A model generated the notes under the pieces. The model was not told the origin of the DNA. It ran no database searches and worked only from the letters and a program-made list of their open reading frames with translations. A program made the translations under genes and the position numbers. Positions 10,201 through 20,420 of a stretch of 64,000 bases of DNA are shown in pieces; position 1 is the first letter of the stretch; every line of letters begins with the position of its first letter. The stretch comes from Malachius bipustulatus. Lineage: Eukaryota > Arthropoda > Insecta > Coleoptera > Melyridae. The stretch lies in the NCBI GenBank assembly GCA_910589415.1, contig OU342630.1:89896186-89960185 (forward strand), read 5' to 3'.

Positions 10201-13200
10201 GATAGAATTTATCCTATTGGCTGAATGATACTAAATATAGGATTCATTGAGTGGACAGGGATAAAAGATTTGAACAAATGTGAACGCAAAAGAGAAAGAG
10301 ATAGGTAGCCCAGTATGTGTCTAGTGATCTTGTCTAACCTGCCAATTTGTAATTAATTTGCCATGACACAAGTGGCTAATAATTGTTGTTACTGCACTAA
10401 TGTATATCAGTCTACCATTTACAAGGCAATAAAAGTGCCAAGAACGTAAAAACACTCTATGTATTAAAATTGATAACAAGAACTAAAATTATTGTTCACA
10501 GAAAAGATTTATATAAATGTAAAAGGAAATGCAACCGTTCACGGTAGTCTTTAGGTTTTCACTGTCTCACTGCTCTCTAGACTTCCTTTAGGAGCTCGTT
10601 GCATAGGCACATTTATTCCCTTTCCCCGCTAGCGTATTTCGTGCTGCTCCTGCTTTCATTACATCGCTTTGGGTGGCCGCTTGACTTGAATTTTCTACAG
10701 CTAATTTCTGTACCAACATGACAACATGCAGATTCTCCATCCTCTCTTAATGCGAATCACCGCGATATAGCTAACTTCCTCCTGTGTATTTCTACATGCC
10801 TAAATAATTCAGCCAACACAATATACAACAATGTAATAATATACTGACTTTCAATTTTCAATCTTGAATAGTTTAAAAAATAAAATCTGTGTTTTTAAAA
10901 TGAAGAATGGCACTGTATAATACGATTTTTTTATTTGGGTAGCTCTGTTAGGGTAACATTTTCAAACATACACAGTGTGTCCCAAAAGATTTTTTATAAA
11001 TGGTGAAAAACTTTATCTTACATTTTACAAAAAAATTCTTGGTAGAAATCTGCATGACTTGTAGATCCATAATCAAGTACAAATTTTTTAAAACTTAGGC
11101 TGGGAACCGTAATGGAGAGCAAAATGTTTATTGAAATTGTTATTAAGGAGCAAAAAATTATGCAGCCTTTGTGATTAGTGATTTTCACAGATAAAAATTA
11201 CAAGATTAATTCAATAAACGTTCTGGATAGGTGCTTTGGAACATCTAATAACTGCCAACAAATATCAAATTCAGTCAGTGTGTGTTACAACAAGTAGATG
11301 CCAGTAAAATTGAGTAGTGAAGACAAAATTGAAATTATACTCACTGTGAGAGAACATTATAAAAGATGTAGGGAAGCAGACGAAAACTTTAATAATAGAG
11401 AAAATAAAAAATACTTGCAGTATTTTTCTTTTGGTTTTCCTCTTTTGTCAATTTCCGATTTGCATTTCCTAATTTGTCAAATGATTTTCTTATTTTCAAG
11501 TAACTAATCATTAATTTATCAATCAATTTCCTTTTATGTCGAATCAGTTTTATCTTTATTGCTTTATTGCTTTTCCTATTTACGTACAGTGACATTATTG
11601 GAAAAGCATTTGGTATAAAGGGAATCTAATTTGACAAAAGAGGAATTTATATTGAAACATCACACTGACGTTCGATAAATGGGAATATCATTTGAAAAAT
11701 TTGGAAACAGCTGATTTTGACAATAATTGATAATTATAAATTTGTGATTGTGATAGTTGGGAATTTTTACTTTTGAACATCATAAAAACAAATTTTTAAA
11801 GCAACCCATGCCATAAATTTTAAAAATCGTAGTTTGTATGATAAATCTTTAACAAGCATTATAGCAACCTCTAAATACATCAATTTTGGAATACCTTTCA
11901 TATTTTAATATTTCGGCTTTTGGTTGAATATTTCATAAATTTTTCAGATATGTAAGACACGTTCCAGTTGAATATCCTCCGGTTGTTCGGCCTCCCCCAG
12001 AAGAATACTACAATAGACGGCAAGTCGTATATGAACCTGAATATGTGCCTCCTCCAAGAGAAAGGGTCAGACCTTCGTATCGAGAACTGCCTACTCACAG
12101 AATGCCTGATTACTACAACAGTAAATACGAGGAAGAGCAGCTTCCTTCACAATCGTCAAAGGTATTATTGTCTATTTACCTTCAAATTTTGTAGACATTA
12201 TATATTTTGAGTATTTTTAATTTTACAGCCCCAACGAATCAGCAAACCGAAAAGAGAGGTTATCGTGCAAAGAGAAGAAAGGCCTACCAGAGCCGATGAA
12301 TGGCAAGATCCGTGGATGCGGTCAAAATCTCCTGCAGGCAGAAAAACAAATAGAAAACGCTCTTACAGTTCAGGTTCGACATACTCCTCTAGCAGGTGAG
12401 TAGTTATTTTGTACTTGAACAAAAATGCTGAAGTACGTTACATCGAGAGTCATAGATGTTCATTCCAGACCTCAGACAAAAAGCTTGTGTTGACTAAGGC
12501 TAAGAATGTGTTCAGTTTTAGTACTGAATATTTTGCCTATAACAAAAAAACTTCTAAAGGTTTTCGGTTTAACCAATAAAAACGTTCTATTTAATGTAGG
12601 TATATAATGAATAATTTTTCAGTTCTTCTCATAGTTCTTCAGGGTCAAGCAGAAGTTCATACAAGTCGAGGTCCCGATCCAAACGGCAGAGAAGGTCCAG
12701 ATCTCAGAGAGGACGCCATGTGTCGCCGTCTGTTATTGTGTCTGAAAGAAAAGCTGCCAATGAACGAGCCGCCGCTATGAACCCTCCCGCGCCCAGAAAG
12801 AAAGCCCCATCACCTGGTAAGTTCATTTTGAATAACAAATATTCTTTACAGTGGGATAATGCAATAGAATTTGTTGTTATTATTGTACAAACCATCTTGC
12901 AAACTGACCATTCTCCCTTCTCTAAAATTTTGATTAATTTTTCATCGATGGTCCGTAGTTTTCAAAACAATAAGGATATAATTTCGACCCACTTAGAATT
13001 GCTGCTTTTATTTTCGTCTTCATGACAGCTTGGTACACTGCATTGTGCCTAAAGACAGCATTAAAAAAACTGCATTTTATAAAATTTATCTGGAAATAAC
13101 TCTTACATTTTGATTGCCTTTGACCCACTGTTGCCAAATTGCAGCGTCAGTGTGAAAAATGGGGGCAATTCTCAAAAATATCTGTTAAAAATTGCGATTA

Positions 13201-16200
13201 GTTGGCAATATGTCAGTTGAGATAGCGCTTGTTGGGGGGGTGAGATTTCCCTTTTTTGCTGGTTCTGATGATCGTATTTTAAATTTTAGAAGAGCAAATT
13301 TCCCAGCACTTTACAAAGAACTCTTTGATATGGACTGGACCTGATCCTAGATATTACCAACATTTCTGAGGCATGTAATGCATTTTATGATAGACTTAAT
13401 GAAGTTTTAAGGAAACATGTTCCATTTTTTCACAACAGAAAATCTAAATTTCCTTTGTGGTACACAAATGAAATTAAGCATAACATTGAACTAAAAAAAA
13501 GAGCACACAGGAAATTTAAAAAATATAAAAATGAGATTGATTACTTGGAGTTTAAACACCTCAGAAGCATCATTAAGATGCAGGTAAAGGCAGCTTATAT
13601 CAGTTATGTAAGGGGTATTGAGGATGGCATCTCACAAAATCCCAAGCGTTTCTGGTCTTACATAAATAACAAACGGTCTACCACTAGAATTGGGACTCAT
13701 CTAGTTGACAACACCGGTGCGGTGTATGACTCACCCCAACAGATAGTCGATGGTTTCTCTAACTACTTTGCCCGTGTGTTTATCCCTCGGACAGGCGTTG
13801 CCTGCCCTCCTAACTCAGAGTGTGATAAGCAATTGATTCAGATTGATAGGTTGCAAGAGGCGGAAATCTCAGCATCTATTAAAAGACTTAAAGGTGATTT
13901 GATCTCTGGGCCGGACGGTATACCGGTCTTCTTGATTAAAGATTGCTGTTCTGTCTTTGCCCCAGTCTTAACTTTCTTATATAATCTGGCACTGTCAACC
14001 TCATCTTTTCCAGATATTTGGAGCATTGCTAGGATATGCCCTATTTTAAAAAGTGGCACTGCGGATAATATGTGCAATTACAGGCCAGTGTCTGTCTTGA
14101 GCAACTTTGCGAAGATCTTTGAGATGGCGTTGTACACCAGTATTTTTCCTCAGGTAAGGGATTTGATTTCCCCTCGTCAACACGGCTTTTTTGAAGGTCG
14201 TTCTACAGTCACAAATCTAACATATATGACTCATTATATTTCAACTGCATTGGATAAACAGAGGCAGGTGGATGTGGTGTACACCGACTTCTCAAAGGCT
14301 TTTGATCGTTTAGATCATCAAGTTCTTCTAATTAAGCTCCTCAAATATGGTTTTAGTAACTCACTTCTCAAGCTTATATCATCTTATCTAACTAATAGAA
14401 AGTATTATGTTCAATATAATGGATATAGGTCAGGTTGTTATATGGGGACCTCTGGTGTTCCACAGGGCTCCAATCTTGGACCACTTTTGTTTTTGTTATT
14501 CATTAACGACATTGGTGACGTTGTTGGAGAGGAATTTCTATTGTACGCAGATGACCTGAAGCTGTTTTCATGTGTTGATTCACTAAACGATTGTGTAAAA
14601 ATTCAAAGCCGTATTGATTCTATACAGACTTGGTGCGCCAAAAACAGCCTTGACTTGAACGTTGATAAATGTAAAGTGGTTACCTATTCCCGATCCAAAA
14701 AACAGCTGGCGTACCAATATAAGATTGGCTCAACATTGCTCAAGCGTGATAACCATTTCAAGGATCTGGGGGTTTACTTTGACAGTGAACTAACCTTTTC
14801 AATGCATATTGATCAAACCGTTAACTCATCGCTCCGCATACTCGGATTTATTCAAAGGGCTTCACGTGAATTTTCAGAAAATACTATTAAAATGCTGTAT
14901 TATTCGTTTGTTAGGTCTAGGTTGGAATATGCTGCTATTGTATGGAGTCCCTTTTATAAAACCTATAAGGTTGAAATTGAAAAAGTGCAACGTAAATTTT
15001 TGAAATACCTGTTTTACATTGCTCATAGAATATATCCCCCCCCGTGGTTATGATCATAAATTACTTTTGAAAGAGTTTGACGTTTATTCCTTGGAATTTC
15101 GGAGGATTACAGCCTCTCTGGCTTTCCTTTATAAGATTCTGAATGGTGGGGTTGACAGTCCGGATTTGCTGACTTTCATCACTTTCCGCGTACCTCAGGT
15201 TTCAACACGATATGATGCCATCTTTCAGTGCCCTCGAGCATATACCAATATCATGTTCAAATCACCCATATACTGTATGATGGCAAATTTTAATTTAATA
15301 TGTAGGGAGTGTGATATTTTTAAGTCTTCTCTTAAAGAAATATTAAGTGTCGCTGCAATACACCTATTTTGTTCCACATTATAAATCTGTTTTTATGATG
15401 CATGGCTTGTTTGCACTTTAATGTACTTTTTAAGTTAACCCTGTAAGTGGATGTATCATCTGTTGGGAAAATAAATTATTATTATTATTATTATTAATAT
15501 AGAGAGAATGGGCAAAACATACACACTCTACAAAAACTGACAAGTTCAATGAGTACAGTAGAGTCCCCCGCTAATTCGAATATCAGATCAGACACATACT
15601 TAGTTGTTCGCAGTAGTGAATATGACGACGTATTACGATCCAGCGAGAAAAAATTTCATAAATTTACTCCAGGAACACTATTAACACGGGGTAAAGTTTT
15701 TACATGTAAATAAATTCCTTTGTTGCATTGAAAAATAAACTCACTGTATAGAAATTGAATACAATGTTGGTTTTATTGAAAATAATCCGATAATTGAAAG
15801 AATTTAATTTAATTATAAAAAGTAAAAAAAAAGGGCAAATAATTTCAGAATGTATCACTTGTGGCCCAGGCAACAGATGAAAATTTTTCTGGTTTGAAAA
15901 TTAATAGCTCTAACCCTAAGTGCGACCCAAGTTGTTATCTATATAGTAAACTCTGAAACCCTTCTACTATCATCAGAAATTAAGGATTCGTCTTTATGAA
16001 AGCTCCGTCATAGATCAGAATAAAAAAATTTGGTGGTGCTGGAATTAGTGAAATTTTGTTGCACTTTGTTGCATGAATGCAATAATATGCTTACTCGAAG
16101 TAATTTTTCCACAGGTATGCGTGTGAGTAGTGCGTCTAACCCACCAGCACCTTCCAAAGAAGACCAATTTGGCAGAACCAAGAGAGCTGTAGCAGCCGTT

Positions 16201-16692
16201 CTAGCCAAGGTTAAAAGGAATAGAAGATCATCCAGGTCTTCATCAGATAGTTCAGGTTCTAGTTCTAGTGATTCAGATTCCTCGGGATCCAGCAGTTCCA
16301 GCAGTAGGGAAGGTAGTTCACCACCAAGACGATCGGCAGGTATGTTAGCACTTTCATTATCATTTTGATACATACCTAAATAACATTTCAGATTGATAAG
16401 ATAAATTATTGATTTTTTAGGTATCGATTTCGCAAAAGCAATGGATGTATTAAAAGGCGCCGGTGAGAAACGACAAATCAAACTGACACTGAAAAACCCA
16501 CTTGGCTCTCGTAAAGCAGATGTTCCTGAGATTTCAAGGAAAGCCGATGTCATACCGGGAAAGAAAAGGTCGGCCGCTTCACCTCCGAACGATTCAAAAT
16601 CAAAGAAAAGCACTTCTCGCCGTGAGGAGTTGTTGAAGCAGTTGAAGGCGGTAGAAGATGCTATTGCTAAAAAGCGTTCAAAAGTTAACTGA
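4278..16692 (+). CDS. ZC3H18: Zinc finger CCCH domain-containing protein 18 homologue
   Basis: Nuclear RNA-binding adaptor; in vertebrates ZC3H18 bridges the cap-binding/ARS2 complex to exosome-targeting factors. Coding exons: 4278-4572, 7908-8450, 9006-9241, 9297-9627, 9689-9962, 11948-12161, 12229-12395, 12623-12816, 16115-16339, 16421-16692. All junctions are GT-AG and the frame stays open for 916 aa, close to the vertebrate length. The N-terminal third is Ser/Arg/Asp-rich. An acidic EEGELTDEDD stretch precedes one CCCH finger, C-x7-C-x5-C-x3-H (C444, C452, C458, H462), followed by HPGVTDKGNYTMFEM, typical of the family. Next come a charged helix, a Pro/Tyr-rich stretch (YPPVVRPPPEEYY), an RS domain, a Ser-rich tract, and a C-terminal helix (REELLKQLKAVEDAIAKKR) that is a family hallmark. 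The start at 4278 (GTGCCATGG) is the first in-frame ATG of the exon. The large introns hold a hAT-like element, a LINE and fold-back repeats. Confidence 0.93.
4770..4990. repeat. Fold-back repeat in ZC3H18 intron
   Basis: Left arm about 4770-4822 (TATTATAAAGGCTCATTA, then CAGATTTCTG) is inverted at about 4935-4990 (CAGAAATCTG, then TAATGAGCCTTTATAATA). The two arms flank about 110 bases of A/T-rich spacer. It is non-coding. Confidence 0.6.
5734..5825 (-). mobile_element. 5'-truncated LINE 3' end, antisense
   Basis: The reverse complement matches the 3' untranslated tail of the LINE at 13265-15496: CTTGTTTGCACTTTAATGTA, then GTTAACCCTGTAAGTGGATG, then ATCTGTTGGGAAAATAAA. Only the last ~90 bases are present, the usual outcome of incomplete reverse transcription. 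It lies opposite to the gene. Confidence 0.8.
6533..6751 (+). promoter_or_regulatory. Promoter-like and poly(A)-signal segment, possible LTR
   Basis: TATAAA at 6533-6538 is followed 30 bases later by an arthropod initiator TCAGTT (6561-6566), then about 180 bases with no ORF and an AATAAA at 6746-6751. TATA, initiator and closely following poly(A) signal are the arrangement of an insect LTR (U3-R-U5). No second LTR or gag/pol is seen, so if real it is a solo LTR. A cryptic promoter is the alternative. Confidence 0.35.
9963..11947 (+). other. ZC3H18 intron with repeat fragments
   Basis: This 2-kb intron has no host exon that I can see. Near 10942-10965 the words GCTCTGTTAGGGTAACAT match a second site near 27935-27957 (GCTCTGTTAGGGTGACAT). 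A transposase-like fragment begins at 11298. TTCCTCTTTTGTCAA (about 11438) is exactly inverted near 11630, marking an old fold-back. Confidence 0.5.
11298..11411 (+). pseudogene. 5' fragment of a transposase gene
   Basis: A short ORF opens MPVKLSSEDKIEIILTVREH and is then lost in A/T-rich sequence. The opening (a short lead, a run like 'SSEDKIEIILTVREHY', then an Arg/Asn-rich stretch) resembles the N-terminal helix-turn-helix of insect transposases of the Tc1/mariner superfamily. About 320 bases upstream, at 10973, is ACACAGTGTGTCCCAAAAG, a plausible terminal repeat. This is a remnant only; the assignment rests on pattern recognition. Confidence 0.35.
13265..15496 (+). mobile_element. Jockey/CR1-type LINE, 5'-truncated
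   Basis: A non-LTR retrotransposon lies in the sense direction in the ZC3H18 intron 12817-16114. It starts within the linker between endonuclease and reverse transcriptase (DRILNFRRANFPALYKELF, from about 13272). It holds most of ORF2, a ~110-base 3' UTR and an (ATT)n tail at 15476-15496, as in many insect jockey/CR1-like LINEs. A frame break lies near 13335. The endonuclease domain and any ORF1 are missing, so it cannot move alone. A partial antisense copy is at 5734-5825. Confidence 0.85.
13455..15384 (+). pseudogene. LINE ORF2 reverse transcriptase, frameshifted
   Basis: The RT palm and fingers are well preserved. They include the RPVSVLSNFAKIFE block, the DFSKAFDRLDH motif with its catalytic Asp (D278), the SGVPQGSNLGPLLF block and the YADD catalytic box (Y364-D367). 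The ORF of 532 aa stops at 15053, just after a run of eight C residues at 15036-15043. The C-terminal ~115 residues continue in the next frame, from about 15019 to 15384. A single extra C in the homopolymer explains the break; sequencing error at a C8 run is an equal explanation. The 13455 coordinate is the first in-frame ATG; element coding starts further 5'. Confidence 0.85.
15497..16114 (+). other. Intron remainder between LINE and ZC3H18 exon 9
   Basis: About 600 bases of AT-rich intron. Nothing recognisable is seen apart from a polypyrimidine/AG acceptor (TTTTTCCACAG) ending at 16114. Confidence 0.5.
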
Positions 16693-17321
16693 CTCTAATG
16701 ATTGTCATGTATGCATCTGAAGTAGTTATAGTTTTATTTAATCATGGGTTGAAAAGATTTGATCAAGCAAATAATATACAGTGTGTGTGTAGTGAAGCTA
16801 ATAGTATTGATATCTTGAAAAAAAATATCAGAAATACTAGAAACATAATACTATTTCTTAAATATAAGGAATTAAAGTCATGTATTCTAAAAGTTGTCAA
16901 AGGGAATATCAAATTACTCATAGTTTGGGGAATACTCTTTGCGAGTGATTTTTTCGTTACCTTTGGTCGGTGTATTTTTGTATTTTGTGGATTTAAGTAA
17001 CTGAAAAAAGCCTTCAGTTTAAGGCTTATATTTATAGTGATTTTTCCATTCCTTATATGATTAAAAAAGGAATTTTTGCACAGAGCATTTCGTCAACTAT
17101 ACTCGCTAAACATAATTTCTGTACATGTCTTGAAGCACCCGTAAATTTTCACTTCCAGAGTCGCTTATTTTATTGTTTTATGAGCATAAGAATTATGTTT
17201 TGTGAAGACTTCCCTCTGACTTGGTTCAAATCTCGAAGACAGTTTTATTATTATTATTTATAAATTTGTCATAATTTTTGTAACATCTTTGGAAATCAAA
17301 TATTATTTTTGAAATTTAGTA

Positions 17322-17327
17322 AATAAA
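17322..17327 (+). terminator. ZC3H18 poly(A) signal
   Basis: AATAAA lies about 630 bases after the ZC3H18 stop codon, followed by a GT-rich stretch (AAGTGTTTTTTGTTTGTTG). This implies a 3' UTR of about 0.65 kb with no other obvious signal before it. Confidence 0.6.
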
Positions 17328-17574
17328 GTTATTGACTTCATAAGTGTCAAGTGTTTTTTGTTTGTTGCTCAAATGGGCAACAAGATTTTTAGATATCCCC
17401 CAGCAAATCTCATGATTTTAAAATATAAAGTACGTACTAATATTTTTCCAAAAGTTGTGTTTTATGAAAATCATGCATTATAATTGGACATATTTTTTTT
17501 AAACTGAACCTACAGACTTGTGAATAAGGAATAAAATAAATGAAGTATAAAAATGTTAGTAACAAGGTCTCGCT

Positions 17575-17645
17575 TCCTCGACCTTGGCCTGCCGGCGGCT
17601 TCGGGCCTTCGGCCCTCAATGGCGGGCCTTCGGCCCGTTTTGTCA
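17575..17645. repeat. GC-rich hairpin pair (GGGCCTTCGGCCC)
   Basis: A GC-rich island in an AT-rich setting contains GGGCCTTCGGCCC near 17606 and CGGGCCTTCGGCCCG near 17626, both perfect hairpins with 3-base loops. Downstream, two loosely related units start 'TCAGTAGATYCC' (about 17644 and 17726). This is a dispersed or tandem repeat of unknown type. Confidence 0.5.
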
Positions 17646-17879
17646 GTAGATCCCCGTCAAAGTTAGAATTTTTCATGTTTTTTTCGTGTTACCTTTTTTT
17701 CTATGTCGCTACACGGCACTGTGATCAGTAGATTCCGCGTCGTAGTTAAAATCTACCATTCATCTCTGTTTGTGTTATTTTTTTCTATATCGCTCCTGAA
17801 GGACCAATATGGGAACTTCCGAGATCGCGCGTAAAAGTTAGATTCGCGTCAAAGTTAGTCACGCGTTAGCTAACACGGC

Positions 17880-20420
17880 GGGCTAGAAAGAGAGAGGAGA
17901 GAGAGAGAGAAGGGAAGGAGGGGAGCGGTGCGACTAAAAAAGAGTGAACGAACGTGGTGTTGCGGAGCCTGGGCCGTTTGTCAGTTTGTCTTTTTCGCTT
18001 TTATTTTCCGACAAAATGGCGTCCAAATATCAGATTATGTGGTAAAACATTGGAAAACGGGCGTTACGAACAAAGGAAATAATTTTTTTTTACTCTTAAA
18101 ATCAAAATGGCGGTCAACTTGTAATTTTGACGTAACAAAGAAACTCAAAATTACGATCCTATTGTGAGAAAAAAACAAAAAGAAAATTTAAAGTGTCACT
18201 TCTCAAACGTCAAAATCGAAAGTAATTGAAAAACATCATTTTTTCTCTGTAACAAAATTCATTTTGGTAGCGGTTTAATTTGTGGTTGAAATAATTTTTG
18301 CCGTTTTCAAATTGAAGAGAATACCCACGATTCGACCCTGACCGTGAAAAAAGAATGACAAAACAATCGAAAGTGTCAAATAAAAAATGCCAAATGCGAA
18401 AAATCTCGAACGAACTCCTTTGTTTTTCAGCAAAACAAATCGCTGTGACGTTAAAAGTCGCGATAAAATTTTTTTTTGTAATTCAATAAGAAAGGCATTA
18501 CCCTTAACTTGAGCGTGGTTGTAAAAAAAAACTCGAAAAAAAAACGAAAATGCGACTTTTTAAACGTCAAAGTCCAAAAATTGGGAGCCAAAATCGGCCA
18601 TTTTCGAAAATTTACAGCGTCGCCATTTTGGAAATTTAAGCAGCAAAAATTGAAAATTTCGACACAGCAACTCTTCTACTAAACTGCTAAAATGATCCTG
18701 GATTCCTGATGTACGGAAATTACCGAGAAAAAATTTTTCGAAATATAGCTGATTTTCATTGATTTTGCTCGGAAATGTGAAAATTTTAAACGGCAAATTG
18801 TACTGCTCGAACGTTTTTGACCGTAACTTTGGCCATGTCGGTCGGGGGATGACCGAAAAGGTATCAACGTGTAGCTGAGAAACGGTTTTTGAAGACTGCA
18901 AAATTTCATCGCAATTGACGTAACCGTCTGTCACTTATAAGCTGTCAAAGTCGATTTTTTTTATTTTTTTTGCGAATTTTCAAAAGCGTCTGTAGCGGCC
19001 ATTTTGGAAAATTTTGCGATCGCAATTTCACGTTACGCTTCTTATCGACGAACTCTGTCGACCGAAAAAAAAAAATTCCCAGAAAATCACACCGTTTCGG
19101 AGAAAACGACGAAACAAATTGTGATCAAAAAAATTCGCTTTCGAAGATCCCTTTCGATTTTTTGAGTAAAAAAGGAAAAAATAGAATCGGCTGAAATTCG
19201 CAGCTTGGCACGTCGTGAGCGCCGTGAATTCGGATCCGAAATCCGTTTTTCGTTTGCGTGCATATTTTCGGAGAAAATGGCGTCCAAATATCAGGTTTTG
19301 CTGAAATTTGGCGAACACGACCGAGGAAATATATTTTGCCGATTCGGAAAATCAAGATGGCGGAATTTTTGTAATTTTACCGGAACGAAAAAACTCCGAT
19401 CTACAACACACTCACGAAATGTTTTTGGGAAAAGAATTGAAACTGTCATTTAAAAAATGTCAAAATTGAAAAGTTGGAAGAAATCGGAAAAAGACACGTG
19501 TTTTTGCACACAAAAAAAATTAGATAAAATCGAAGAATCAAGATGGCGGCCAGATTCTGGTTTCGTCGTACAGGCAAAATGTTCGGCAATGACATATTGA
19601 TGCAAGAGCCGAAGAAAAAATTGCAACTGTCATTTTTCAAACGTCAAATTCAAAAATTTTGATCTCGATTTCTCAACTTTGACGTTTAAAAAGTCCCAGT
19701 TTGAATTTTTTTCGAGTTTTTTTTCAAAACCACGTACTAGTTAATAGTATTGCCGTTATTCTGACATTTAAAAAAAAATTGTATCGCGAGTTTCAAGGTC
19801 GCCGAGATTTTTTTTGTTGAAAAAAAAAAATACTTTTTTTCGGGTTTTTCAAGTTTGACATTTATTAAGTGACATTTTCGAATTCGCTGTCATTTTTTCT
19901 GCATAGCCAGATGAGAGTCGCAAGTAATGTCTTTATTTTGACACCGCCAAAAATAATTCAATCACGATTTATACCGTCACTATAATGACATTTGGTAAAA
20001 AGAAAAACAATTTTTCTCAATATTCATGAATTTGACGTTTAAAAAAAATGACAGTTGCAGTTATCCGGGATAGCTCTTGCACCAATATGTTATTGCTGCA
20101 CATTTCACCTTTACGAGGATACCAAAATCTGGCCGCCATCTTGATCCTTCGATTTTAATTAAATGTTTTCGTGTGAAACAACACGTGTTTTTTTCCACTT
20201 TTCGATTTTGACGTTTCAAAAGTGCCAGTTCGGATTAGTTTTTCGAAAATATTTCACAGGGGTGTAGTAGCCGGGACTTCGTTAAGCTAAAATTACAAAA
20301 TAGCCGCCATCTTGATTCTTCGAATCGAAAAAAATTATTTCCTTCGGTCGCGTTCACGGAATTTCCGCATACGTAATATGACATTAAGTTCTTTACTCTA
20401 TTTTTCACGGCTCATTTTTC
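17880..20420. repeat. Degenerate inverted/tandem array with ATGGCGKC words
   Basis: Several unit-like blocks recur. ACAAAATGGCGTCCAAATAT occurs near 18012 and, as GAAAATGGCGTCC, near 19274. AATCAAGATGGCGG occurs near 19351 and 19547, and its complement CCGCCATCTTGAT near 20133 and 20303. AAACGTCAAA words occur throughout. The block 19300-19690 is inverted at about 20020-20400. The block near 18505-18590 is inverted at about 19665-19735. The overall structure is a large fold-back with internal tandem units. The short ORFs inside are byproducts of the repeats, not genes. Confidence 0.65.

Noticed and set aside
18560..19453. Several overlapping ORFs of 66-124 codons on both strands
   Set aside because: They are produced by the inverted and tandem repeat array. 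The same peptides recur in altered frames and none resembles a protein family.
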